Shown: positions 12,270 to 25,100 of the stretch, one piece after another | Position numbering within the stretch: position 1 is the stretch's first letter | Layout of the letters: every line of letters starts with the position of its first letter | Position numbers and translations under genes: made by a program | Notes under the pieces: model-generated | Told to the model about the DNA's origin: nothing | The model's input: only the letters and a program-made list of their open reading frames with translations | The model's database searches: none | From: Apostichopus japonicus | Taxonomy: Eukaryota; Echinodermata; Holothuroidea; Aspidochirotida; Stichopodidae | Direction of reading: 5' to 3' | NCBI RefSeq assembly: GCF_037975245.1 | Contig: NC_092569.1 | Location: 29,596,168-29,660,167 of the forward strand | Length of the DNA stretch: 64,000 bases

Positions 12270-14493
12270 ATATTGAATCAAAGAGATTTTAATATCTTTT
12301 GAATAGTTACTTTGATATCAGATAAAAACCTCTCTTTTAATGAAAGTAATTTATATTAATCAGCAGGGGAGTAGCTAGAGCTTCTTTTTAGGCGTAGAGC
12401 TACGTTATAGTTGTAGCTATAGGCGGTTCATTTAAGCGTAGCCTACGGTTATCAGGGGTCTGAGCGTTGGTTCAGTTTTAGCCAACGGATAAATTCTGTC
12501 AGTCAGGTTTTTGGATGAATTATAAAATGAGTGCCAGCATGCCTACAGCATTTTGTTACTTCGCTGACAGTGGCGTAGCCAGAGGTGGAAGGATAGTTGC
12601 CCCTCCCACACACACAAAACATTTTTTGGGGGGGGGGACGATAACTTGGACGGCAAAGAAAACAGCCAAAAGAGAAATAAATAGCACTCATATATGATAC
12701 TGGATAGGCTACTTGATTTTACAGCACTGCTTGGAGTGCTTATCAGAAGGTTTCTCTCTTTAGCTATAGACCCACTAAGCATATAGATTTCTTTCAACAA
12801 GTTAACTTTGAGTCAGTAATTCATACTTCTAGTCAAAGTTGCGCGAGTCGTATGAAGCTGGATTGTCTAAATAAAAAACGCATGCATGTCCGTTTGGATC
12901 ACTGAGAAAGTAGATAAATTCGTATACTTACCCCCATGTATTTGTAAATATTTTATATATTTAATATATGCAAGGCCGTAGCCACTGGAAACACGGGAAA
13001 ACAAACCTGACCTCTATTTTCTTGCAAATGATTAGCATTTTATAACGCATTAACACAACTTTCAAGGTTCTTAGTATCATGGAAATGATGGCATTATTTT
13101 TTTCTAAGCACTCTAACCGAGACAATATTATCTCAAAGGTGAGGGGACACTCCCACTTAGGCCACACCCCACTGCTAAGATCCCTCCACAGGACAGACGT
13201 CAGCACAATGTTGTGGCCCTCCGCCTAAAATTAGAATTGAATTTCGTAACAGAGGGTAGAGACTTTTAATTCCCATAGAAATGAATATCAGAACACTCTG
13301 CAAGTTAACTTAGTATTGTAGTTATGCAGTAGTACACGCACAATCTGTGAACTGTCTGAAATAGTACAGTATTAGTTAATCGAAACTTGTATTGCCAATG
13401 CCAGACATGCAAATATAAAAACAAAATTAAATTCATACACTTCTCAACTATAGGGATGTATTCCACGGCAGTACTAAATCTTTTAGCTAACTCTTTGTAT
13501 TATATCCGGAGAAAAGTGGAACTTTTGGGATACGTTGGGGTTAAGAAATGAAACTTTACATACCAGTCGAAATTTTGCAATAAAATGTCGTACGTTAAGG
13601 TTTGAGCATAATCAGTGGTAATTATGAAATAACGTCTAGTTGAAGTTTTAAATAAGTCTTGATACAATACGTCAAACTTTCGAAGTATTCCTTGCCATTT
13701 CCGGGGTGACTATAGTTGCACGAAAACTTACTCTTAGATAAATTAATTCTCGAAGGCCTTGACTTTAAATACCATATCAGAATTTGACACCTAAAAGTTG
13801 AAATAAATTTGGCAATTTCTGTGGATGAACATGGCCCACATATTAAACCAATTGCTTCAAACAAAACAAAAATAGCAACTTAACAATCTTTGGGAAATCG
13901 CAGAGCTGACAATTGTGCCGATTTCAGCTAGGCTATTCGGGCCCGAATTGGATCTACATTCCCCTTGAAAAAGAATAATTTACGCCCTGTACTTACATTA
14001 CACGTTTTATATTTGTTGTTATGCATTAGGACTGGAAGTTGCGCCAAAGACTTTAGATAAGTTAACTTTACATTTTAGCCTATTAAAATCTTCCATTACA
14101 ATAATGCATGAACAAACTTACATTCAATCACATGCAGTGATAAATATTCAATCACATCTTTATATCCATAATTTGAGAGCGATGTGAATTTTTATCATCT
14201 TCATATAAATGTACTAACAGTTAAAAGGGGCTAAACTTGTGGGAAAAAACTCTTTACATCCCAGCCAGTAAAAAGCAAATTAATTTACAAATCGAGGGAT
14301 TTGCATTGGAATGGTTATATTGATATGAACTATATCATTTATGTTACACTGCTATGTTTTGTTTAATATCAGAAACAGCAATTTCCATCATTGTGTAGAA
14401 GTGGAGTAAGATTAACCTTATCCATCTTTTAGGGTTCAGAAGTCACACTCTTCGTTTATTATTTTACTTCTTATTTTAATTTGTGGCTAATAG

Positions 14494-14605
14494 AGGGCAG
14501 CAGAGCTGGAGAGAGAAGCGGAAGAGGAAGCAAGGAAGGCTCCAGATGCTATAAAACAAGCCAAGAATGCGAAAGAGAGACGAGTGGCTGAGGAGGCTGA
14601 AAAAG
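14494..14605 (+). pseudogene. Captured coiled-coil exon fragment
   Basis: Open between an acceptor-like ctaatag and a donor-like G|GTACAA. It encodes a charged Ala/Glu/Arg/Lys-rich helix (AAELEREAEEEARKAPDA... KERRVAEEAEK). It is the only plus-strand sequence in the window that looks coding. The copy at 56614-56723 has a 1-nt deletion in the codons for AKER and has lost the donor GT. No partner exons were found, so I read it as a relic of an unidentified coiled-coil gene rather than a working exon. Confidence 0.45.
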
Positions 14606-15596
14606 GTACAATTTAAGCAAACCAAATGCAATCAAAGAAGAGGAATTAATTAGCATTTTAGTAGTTTATAAGTAGTTTATATTTTTTAGTTTGGTAATAA
14701 TATCTTAAATTGGCTATAAAACGCACCAAACTACAAACAAACCCCACTCAAAGCGAAAACAAAACGCGGCATAGCATAGAAAAGCAAAGTATGGGAGTTC
14801 GTTTCCATCAAGAATATATAAAGAGAACCAGATTTTCCAAATGCCCTCTAGAGTTCCTTAGGTGATATATTTGCTATACGCAAAGGTAGAGCAAGCTATG
14901 CATTAATGATTTACGCAAGATTTCAAAGGTGAGGTGGTATCGAAAAGATAATTTTTCTCCGACTGAGTTAGTTAAGAGTAAGGTCCTTTATGGAAGGTCA
15001 TTGTGTTGAATAAAGGATGTCATAAAGGAGGAGGTGCGGCTCAGGGGGATTGCATGCTACTTCAAAGCCAAGGAGTTATGGGGTCTAACAACAACAACAA
15101 CCCCCCCCCCTCCCCAAGAAGAGCTAAATGTTGAAACTGGTGCAATCTCCAGGTAAATTTAGTGTATAAATAACAGGGCCCAAATTCGGTATAACCGTAA
15201 AATAAATACTGTTACTTTTTTTTCGAGAGGTTGAAAAGACACACAAGGGTAAGGGTTATAATTCTTACCCATTGCACACCGCACTTAATGTAAACGTACC
15301 CCAACTGAAAGATAGAGGTAAGAGGGGAGGCCATACACTCTTTTACGTGTTTTAGTTGCCAAAGTTATGGATCTACAAATTTACTGCTGTCATTAATATA
15401 GGTCCAATAATGGCCAATCATTTTCAAAAGAAAAAATTGTTTTGTTCCAGAATTTTTGGGAGCAAAATCTCTCCAAAGATTTTTTTTTAGTAGTGTGACG
15501 TTGACATAGCCATATCTTAATTAATTACTAATTCACGCAATGATATACTAAAGAAAAATTCAACGTTACCGACACTGTATTGTATACTTTGTATAG

Positions 15597-15602
15597 TTTA
15601 TT
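15597..15602 (-). terminator. Poly(A) signal of gene B
   Basis: AATAAA on the minus strand about 228 nt past the stop, in context GAATAAACTATAC; conserved at 57718-57723 in gene D. Implies a short 3'UTR. Confidence 0.6.
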
Positions 15603-15829
15603 CGGAAATTCCACATTATTGCAATTTTCAACATTTTAATAATTGTCAATGACCATAACATAATTAAATTAATTAATTGTCACATAAATTAGATATCATA
15701 ATGTAGACATATATGGGTCTATTCATAGTTACGTCCTGCTGCTCCAAACAGAGATGGAATCCAAATTCCTCGATAATACATTAGTACACTCTGTTACATA
15801 GACCACTCCGCAATCAGAATTGTTTATCT

Positions 15830-16158
15830 CTACACCGGCCGTATTTTCATATCTGTGTATTGTAGGCCGCAGTCATATCCACTAAGATCAGTCCAGAATA
15901 TGTTCGTTCCTCGAGTGGAGCCGTCGTAGTCTCCGTTGAGGTGAGAATGCGCACAATAGGCACAGTAATTACTTCCGACAGGGAAATAATCGCAATAATA
16001 TTCATGAGTACGGCAATAGTAATAATAATAATAATAATGACTGCCGAACCACCAAGCTCCTTGATGCTTCTCGGCGCAGTCATAGGAACTCGACTCATCA
16101 TTATCCCGGTCACGTGTGCTGAATGGTTTGTTGTTGCTACGCGACATAGCATCAAAAC
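15830..16158 (-). CDS. Gene B exon 8: FReD2c, terminal exon with poly-Tyr insertion
   Basis: 329 nt including stop TAG. FDAMSRSNNKPFSTRDRDND carries the Ca-site motif; DCAEKHQGAWWFG and CAHSHLNGDYDGS are the canonical binding-region blocks; ends MKIRPV. Between WWFG and CAHSHLNG sits an insertion of about 25 residues, SHYYYYYYYCRTHEYYC and onward. It has seven consecutive Tyr and three extra Cys, with a fourth extra Cys at GYDCGLQ. Confidence 0.92.
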
Positions 16159-19100
16159 CTACGGATTCGAGAAAGAAAACAAACTTCAACTGTTACGTGC
16201 ATGTTTCTTACCGTAATTTACTAATGGTTAATATGATTGTTTTTCTATTGAACTGTTATTTCTTAAAGCTATAAAAAAATTGTTATTTCAGATGTATTAA
16301 CTGAAGGGCTATATTACATCAGTTTATTATATACGATTTCACAGAGAAAAAATCACCATAAAATTGCGTTGCCAAAGTCTCCGTAAGCCTTTCAGTTATA
16401 GGTTTGCCTACGTGTATTTATATAGTAAATTCCTCAATTTTGTCCCCTGCAAACTTTTATTTATTACGAATATTACCGATAACTAGCAGTAAGGTGTAAA
16501 TAATATTATTGTATTTGGCACTCATTAGCAATCATATTGTTCTAAATTTCCAAAACTTTATTCAAATTGGAAACGGCATATTGGGAATGTGTCTGTTTTG
16601 CTTGTTAATTTTCATCTGCTCATTAATAGTTATTTCATCATTCTGCGTTTAGTGCCCGATGTAGTAAACATTTCTTACAGTATTATTTTCCCAAATTCTT
16701 AAAAGTTAAATATTTGTCCTTTACTAAACAACGGAAAAATGAAAAATGCTGCATTCTGGGTCTATAGTTAAAACAGTTCATTCATACAAAATCGATGAAT
16801 CTACGTAGACTATTTCAAAGCTACATTCCATCAATATTTGTGCAAGCTATGAAACTTCTTCCTGTCTAAGTAGCTGTTTTCATACTGATCACGTGGCTAT
16901 CACACAGTAGGCTAACTTGTGGTTTATAACCTTCTTGTTACGCTATTGGCTATTTATGTTCATTTTGTTTTGTTTATATTATGCTTACTTATGTGTGTAA
17001 AAATAACATACTTGTATCATGTGTATTTGACAATGGTGTCCTCAGTACATCACCAAATTGTATCTTTGTCCACACAAATCATGAAGTTCAAATTTTAGAG
17101 ATACAATGACCTTCTTTTGTTAGCACTGTCAGTCAGACTGATTACAAATGACTGAATAAAGATATAAATATGTCACTGCGTGGCTACATTAAGGTACTTT
17201 CTCAATTAATTTAAACATAAAAAGTTGATAAGTTGAAATGTTTATACAATATGTATATGTATGTATATTTCATATGTTTCTTATTTTATTATTTTTTATA
17301 TGATTGATTTTCAATGTAAAAAAGTTAAGAAATAAATGCCCAGTATAGCGTATTTACTTGTCTTTCATGATTTGTAGGTATCGCAACTATATAAAATACG
17401 TTACGAGGGAAACGGAAATTAGATAGGAAGTGTAAATATGAATATAGGGATATTAAATATATTTCAGGTTCAATATGAAGCTCCATGGAAAAGTGACTAG
17501 ATGCTAAGGAGACGAATGAGTTTCACACTTGGGTGTTTGTAGTTGCCTACCTATTACTTCTAATTACCATATTTAGTGAAATATTTGCATTAGTCTTTTA
17601 AGAACTACTAACTATTAACGTGAATATTCCTTGCAATATGTTAATCAATCGTGTGTCATTAGACATATGTAAGATCATATTTAAAAACAGGCAGATACGC
17701 ATTCATTGTAAAACAATGATGAACGTAGAAAACGATATTGTTTTTTTAGGATGTATGTAACTAGAAATTTGCAAATAATAATACTAAAAATTTACAGAAA
17801 TGCTAACCTGAATTTCCATTATATGATCCAATTGATAGTCGATATTTGTCCGCATCATCACTTATACTGAAGGAGGAATAGAGGGCGTAATACGATGAAC
17901 TGCTTGAATCTGTGAGGTCTATCCGGAGACTGTATTCTTTTTGATTGGTAATTGCGTGTATGTAATCATTACCAAGCCAGTGATCACCTATAGGATGTTC
18001 AAATCCGGTCTTGTATTCAGCCCAGGTACGATAGAAATCAACAGCGGCGCTAGATCGTCGCTGAATTACCTATGAATATTAAGAGAAATATACATGTAAC
18101 AGGAGTATGTGAGAAATATGTAATGTGTCTTCCACACTTTTGCAGAACAAATGAATTCAGATACATGACACTGAACTGTATCAAATGTTCTTGCATAACT
18201 CACCGTCCATCCTCCTCCGTTACTTTCCATCTCACAGTAAACCTGAATGCCGCTTGGCCAACCATCGGGGTAAATGGTGTAAACTCCATCACTAGAACCA
18301 TCAACGTAAAGCTCTTGGCAATCCTTTGGGACTGCCTTGCGGGTACACGTAACACCGTCTCCTTCGTAGCCATCTATACAGTAACATCTACGAACGCCTT
18401 CTCTGACATCACAAGTCGCGTCATCACTACAGCGGTAACTATCTTCTACCATGAGTTGGTTATTGCTACAATTAGATCTTCTTGTACATCCTGAATTGAC
18501 GTAAGACTCGCCGTTCTAAATTTAATGGGAAATATTTAAAAAAGAATGTTATGACAAATTAAAACAGTTATTCTGAATTCACCATTGTGACTCACCAGAC
18601 TACCGGACAAATTCACCAGGAATTTTAATTCTGTTTCCGGCAAAAGAAATTGTTTGAAGAAAAATTAAACCACAAGTAAATTGGTTATCGTAAATTATTT
18701 GAAAATATAGAAACTTGCAATGAAATTAAGTATTACCAAACATTTCTTTCTTTTTTGAAATTGTCAATCAAACAAACATTGGGCAGCTGTATCTTCTGCT
18801 TTTAATTATGAAATTGGTTATCATTTCTGTATTTTCGAAAATTATTCACAAAACTTCATTTGTTTCCATCCTCAATGTAAAGAATGAAAGGGAAAGGAAC
18901 TAGTGTCAATACTGACCATTAATACAGTCCCCTTGTCAGCGGCGAAACAGCTGCATTGGTTCTGAGGAATGCAATGCTCATCCTGAATCATGTAATCACC
19001 AACACAAACACATTTCTCTAGTTCTGTACGAGAGGTTGAAGAGATGCATGTGTCAGGGTCATCGCACGTCCTCTCACATGTCTCATTGGAAAATATCTTA

Positions 19101-22100
19101 TTCGTTGGACACCATTCCAAATGAGATTCTAGGAAGGAAGATTGTAAATCATGCAGTAGAGGATCCACTAGGGAAGTGATGCATTGTACTAAACTAATGT
19201 GTTAAATTAAAGTTCTTGAAGCTACTGCCCTTTACCCGACACTACAGAGAGGACATTACAAAGAATTTAAACAACAGTGATTTGTAATGTTCTGGGATGA
19301 CTTGGTAGACCATGCAATTCAGTATTTAACAATATGGATGCCATAGAGTAGACATGTAGTTTGGGATCATTTTCACAACAAAATGTGAAGGAGAAAGTCT
19401 TGGTGGATAGCGTTTGTATCACAAAGCCGATTTCTGATGTCGTCAAGCATTATGACTCCCGAACACAAAGCATAAGTCAGCACTCCCACCTTACTAACAT
19501 TTTATTATAGGGAGTTATATTTGCATATTTGTTAGTTGATTGTTATTATTTATATAACTGAGTCACACCATGGCTAATTTTTAAAATTGACTCACCTGCT
19601 GTTCCTCCGTAAGTTCCTACGCTTGAGAGTTGATATTGCCCCAATTCATCTGAGATACGAAATTGGTCATATGTTACGTAGTAAGAATGTCCTGCAGCAT
19701 TCTCAAAATCCAATCTCAGTTGGTATATTTTTTGGTTCGTTAGAAAAGCTAATTTCTCATTTCCAATCCAAAATTCACTGCCAAGAAAACCAAAGCCGTT
19801 TTTGAAGTCTTGCCAATTCCTATTAAAATTAACAGAATCCAGTCGTCGCCGCTGTAACACCTGCAGTAGATGTCGTACCGGAGTAGAAAGTTACTATCTC
19901 GAATTTGTATCGGTATAATCAACAGCAAAAATGTTTTTATGAATATGATCGCTTATTAAAACAAGTGTTATGTATAAAGTTATAGCTTTATTTTATTTTG
20001 TGACAACTTTCATTGTACCATTTGCATCTATTTAAATTAACTGTAACGTCATACCCCTTAGTTATGTAACCTAAGAGTCCAACAAAAGTGCACGCGTAAG
20101 TTTCTGATCGGTGTATTATATGAATGTAGGCTATTGAAAATGCCAAATCAACTATTGCTGTTCCATAAATTTTTCTGTTACGCTTACTTGAAGTCAACAT
20201 TATTTAACGTGTTTAGAACAATAATATGATTGATAATAAACTACAAAACAGATGATGCGATAACATTCCATGTAATGTGAAATGAAACACAGTAAGGCTT
20301 ACCGTCCATCCACCGTTATTGAATTCATTATCACAGTAAGCTTCAAACGGTTCTGGGTATCCATCTGGTTTGATGAGGTACACGCCAGATGTATTTTGGG
20401 TAGAGGAGCAGGTATTCAATACTTCCTTGCAATCTCTTGGGTATTCAGGTTGTTGAAAAACAAAGTATGAGGAACCTGTGTGAAGAACGAAGATCATTTG
20501 ATATCATGAAATTACCCAAAAAATTAATAAATCCCGTTCCACGTTATTCGTAGAGTGTGAATATTTCAGTATAAGCGTATAACCTGTTTATTCGGCTGTT
20601 TTGTTAAAAAAAAAGTCTCATTTATGATGATAACAAAGTTGAAAAACAAAATATACTAAGGCAATCATGAGTGATATGAAAACTTAAAAAGAAGAAAGTT
20701 TAAAGAATAGCAAACATGAAGAACAGAGTTAAATTCCAAGCGATGACAATGGACATTGGGACATAAAAAAGAGTGAGTTGAATAAAGTAACCAACACAAA
20801 TGTGACCGTCAGCCATTTGTCAGTACTAATAGTAAAGGGTAACCGATTTTCAAAATAAGACTTTCATTAATTTGACCTACCTGATGATTGCTTCCCGACG
20901 CTGGCGACGACCTGTATTTTAAATAAAATAAATGTTACTCCAATTAAAATGACAATTATCTACCTGTATCTATTGACAGTAGTGAAATTGGATTTATAAA
21001 CTATATCAAATGAGTTACAGAATGTCGCAAACTTGGTCTGCTTGGGCAATATTCTTCCGCTCGACTCTTTTGTTCATATTAGAACTTCAATTCAAGCTTA
21101 CTTCCATAAGTCACGGAATAGGTATAATCTCATGGACTTAAGCTTTACTGCAGTTCAGCCCTTCATTTTCTCTTCCTTGCATTTTAATAGATAAAACATG
21201 AGTGACTTTCAAGCAGCTAAAGTTAAGAAACAAACTTTGACCTGCAAACCTTTACAAGAAGACTGAATCACTTTGATGCATTATTGGCAACTAACTACCA
21301 GAACAAAGACAGACAAAACATAAACAACTTTCTTTTCTTTGTTCGTGTCATACGTGTTTGACATATACCTCCTCGCAGTAAAGGATGTATTATGTTACGT
21401 TTGTTATGAAGATGTTCGAAGTATTACAGGTGACAGTATGCAACTATAATTGATTTTTCTTTGGATTTATTCTGATTGCGTGAGAGTATTCAAAGAACAT
21501 GAACGGAAATGATCAGCTGTTGCCATTTTAAACATAAGGTAAGATATTACAAACATTTAGAGTGTTTAAAACTTTAAGAAAGATCAGTGTCATACAGCGC
21601 TCTGATGTCTAGTTTTTTTTCAATCAGAAATTGATTACCTTATATATACTTTTATAATCCAGCAACAAATCAAATATTAAATACAATGTGAGTATCGTAC
21701 GTGGGCTCAGCTATTAAGTAGCTATGGTCTGCTATAGAAATGAAAATGATGGTGAATTGACATTTATGCGTCAATTTCTGTTTCTTTTAATGAATATTAA
21801 TGTAGGGTGGATTTCAAAGAACATTAAAACAAAGATGAAACTTTCTTTAAAGTAAAAATTCGGCAAATGGAAATGAATTTTGTACTCGGTTTTGTGATTT
21901 CAGTTAAACGGATTGTTTATAAAGCTATAATCAGTAAAGTTGCTTGGTAATTATTTACTGACAATTGAGTACATTGCTTGACGCTAAAGAAGTCAATTGA
22001 AAAATAAAATGATCTTTCCCAAAACTAATTTACGAAGACAATAATGAATAATGTTACCATCAAGGCACAGAGTTATTTAATTGAGCTTTTATTGAGCTGA

Positions 22101-25100
22101 CAGTGGGTCACCTTTTCACACAAAAAATCATAAAAGTGAATCTTCGAAGATGCCATATGAGAACAATTCTTCGAAAATAATAAAGTGGGCAACCATAGCA
22201 CACTTGAGTACACTTTAAAAACGTAATACATTCAACGTACAATATGCAAATGAGGTAACACAAGTACTAGATATTACTTGAATGCAAACATAACGTACAT
22301 ATGGTTGGAAACATATTCCATACTGTGTATTTAATACTATATTTGTTAGCAAATTGTAAAACATTTTGCTCGGTATATATTTGAGAGTGAATTAAATAAA
22401 GTTGGTCATTATACTATACTGGAAGCAATATAGCTGGAGACCCTGCCTCCAACAGGTTGATTTAATGAACAAAACTCATTCCTTGGCAAAATATTGTATT
22501 TTCAAAATGTGCTGCCTTTGCGATGGAAAACACACCATTGTTATTACGGAGAATTTGAAAGATTTCCTCATTTGTTCCAAATAATATCGATTTATACATT
22601 GCTTTGACAGTCGTCTGCGACAAGCCAAATTTGCTGGTAACTTCAGACAACATTTACAATTTTTTTATACGATAAGAGTAAATTTAACATATTTGTGTGA
22701 AAACCTAGCAAAAGATATCACGCTTTGGTAAAAAAAAACATGATAATAATGTAAGAACTTTCTGTACTTGATGAAGTTTGAGACACAAACGAATTCTTGG
22801 CTAAACTTTGTTTCTTGACAATGCTTTCTTTTTTTCTATGAAAAGAAAAAAGAAGATGTCGAAACATTTGCTCCTTAGTTCCGAATAATCTCGAACGACT
22901 AATAGCATTCAAAGTTGTCTAGGACAAGCCAAATTTGCTGGTAACTTCACACACATTAACAAATATTTTGTATTTTGACAGTAATTGTGTGATAACCAGA
23001 CCAAGGGAATAACGTTCTAGTATTAAAAATATAATAATGACAATTTCTCGAAGCAGATGAGAGGTAATATCTTTTTGGTTATTTTTCAATTTGACAGACG
23101 TAATCTCAATGTTGAGGCATAATGATCCTTACCCACAACATCTTTAGTTTATGTTAAAACTCTTGAGGACATTATTTGTTTTTTAAAAAGAGGATTTCAA
23201 ATTTATTTCTAATGACATAGTAATGCGTGGAAGCGATTATAAATTTAAATATGGTATAGCATTTACATTCTAGCGTAGTTTAACAGCAGAATGCATTATG
23301 TTTATTTTATTTTGAAGAAATAATTTTGCATAAGGTAACTTTTACTAAAAGAGTATTTCAACAAGTAGATTTCAAAATGAAACAGAAAAGATTTTTAATT
23401 AAATGGCTTGGACAATTGAACATATAACATATGTTTGAATATAACTATTTGAACATTATACGTAAGTCCTATTTGTTATAAGAAACTGACAAATAAATAT
23501 GATGAAATGAGGTTATGAAAACAGGGAATATAGAAGGAATAACAGGTTTAGTGTTTCCTTCTCCTCCAGTGGGAAATAGAATACTGACAATCTTTTCCTA
23601 ACATATCATAAATTTTTGTTGTTAATAACCTGTGCTTTATGAAAATGTACAAACAAAAACTTGGCAAAACTATGTATATATATTTATATGTTATCGGTAA
23701 GTCGCAGAGAAGTAAATGGTGAAATTACGTTGCATGGGTCGCGTAACGTTAAGAATTGATATAGAAATACGTTTTGAAATTTGTTTTCTATAGGTGTTCG
23801 ATTAAAAAATAAATGTCAGTGCCTGAATACGGAACACGTCACTTCGTATACTAACTCAATACAGTGAGCAAAGTGTTTCACACAAGTAAGAGGGAAACAG
23901 TGAATTTTTATGATCATCGTTACAGATAGTAGGGTGAATTTGAAAATGTGGAAAGTGAACATTTCAAAGTTTATATTCACACAAAGCATGATCAATAAAT
24001 GACACGTTTGTAATCTAGAACTAAATAATTTACGCTCGGCTAAGTATTTTTAGCATAATTTAAATTTCACTTAAGCTTTTACATCCCCTCCATCATTTAT
24101 GTGAAACGATGTGAGTTTGAATTCGAAATTGATTATCTGTCTGTTCGATCGGTTTCTGTCGGTTTGAATGGATCTAATTTAAAGGCGTGAGAAGCATACC
24201 ATTTCAATTGGCTAAAATATAGTAATAGTCTTAACATATACAAATGTGTCTTTACTCAAAATAATTAACATTATACAAACAATTCTCTTCGTGCAATTTA
24301 ATAAGAAATATTCTATTTGAGTGAAACGAAAAAGAAAAATAGGGACAATTATCAAAACTGTCAACAACTATAAAATATTTTTTTGGCCGATTTACTTTTG
24401 CAAGATATTTTCAAATAAGATTGAGTACTTGATTAAGTTTGAGAAACAAAATTAATAGTTTGGCTAAACTTTGCTTCTTGACAATGTTTTCGTTTTTTAC
24501 TATGAAAAGAAAATAGAAGAAGTCGAAACATTTCCTCCTTAGTTCCGAATAATCTCGAACGACTGATAGCATTCACAGTTGTCTAGGACAAGCCAAATTT
24601 GCTGGTAACGTGACACACTTTAACAAATAATTTTTGTTTTGACAGTAATCGTGTGATAACCTAAGGAAATAACGTTCTAGTATTTAAATTATAATAATGA
24701 AAATTTCTCCAAGCAGATGAGAGGAAATATCTGTTTGGTTCTTTTTCAATTTGTCAGACGTAATCTCAATGTTGAGGCATAACAAGTCTTACCCACAACA
24801 TCTTCAGTTTGTGTTAAAACTCTTGATGACGCTATTTGTTTTTTTTTTTAAATGGATTTTAAATCTGTTTCTAATGGCATAGTACTGCGTGGCAGCGATT
24901 ACAAATTTAAATATGGTATAGCATTTACATTTCTAGCGTAGTGTAACAGCAGAATGCATTATGTTTATTTTATTTTGACGAAATGCTTTACCATATGGTA
25001 ACTTTTACTAAAAGGGTATTTCAACAAGTAAATTTCAAAATGAAACAAAACAGATTGATAATTAAATGGCTGGGACAATTGAGCATATAATGTATGTTTG

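Larger units (their letters stand above)
11150..15596. other. Spacer between genes A and B
   Basis: Collinear with 53303-57717. Contains gene A's upstream region, an AT microsatellite at 12189-12267, repeat-like G-rich sequence near 12566-12640 with the motif cagtggcgtagcc, a coiled-coil exon fragment at 14494-14605 and gene B's 3' flank. No intact gene recognised. Confidence 0.7.
18516..20880 (-). other. Gene B short introns (18516-18916, 19129-19595, 19861-20302, 20476-20880)
   Basis: No additional exons. In particular 19129-19595 was read for a relic of a third FReD1 exon (CAxxxxGGWW, SNLNG, MKIRP) and none was found. About 210 bp near 18570-18780 are absent from the gene D counterpart. 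Confidence 0.65.

Noticed and set aside
12566-12986. Possible TIR element from cagtggcgtagcc to gtagccactg
   Set aside because: Ends agree for only about ten bases, no target-site duplication, and the two motifs may belong to separate repeat remnants.
15847-16216. Open frames in other phases and on the plus strand over the terminal exon (also at 33991-34387 and 57971-58334)
   Set aside because: Shadows of the FReD2c frame; poly-Ile runs come from the same TAT repeat, and only the FReD frame matches a family and splices in phase.
18072-18494. Plus-strand 140-residue open frame (also 36286-36648 and 60197-60601)
   Set aside because: Antisense of the EGF/FReD2a exon; no domain, and conservation is explained by the minus-strand coding exon.
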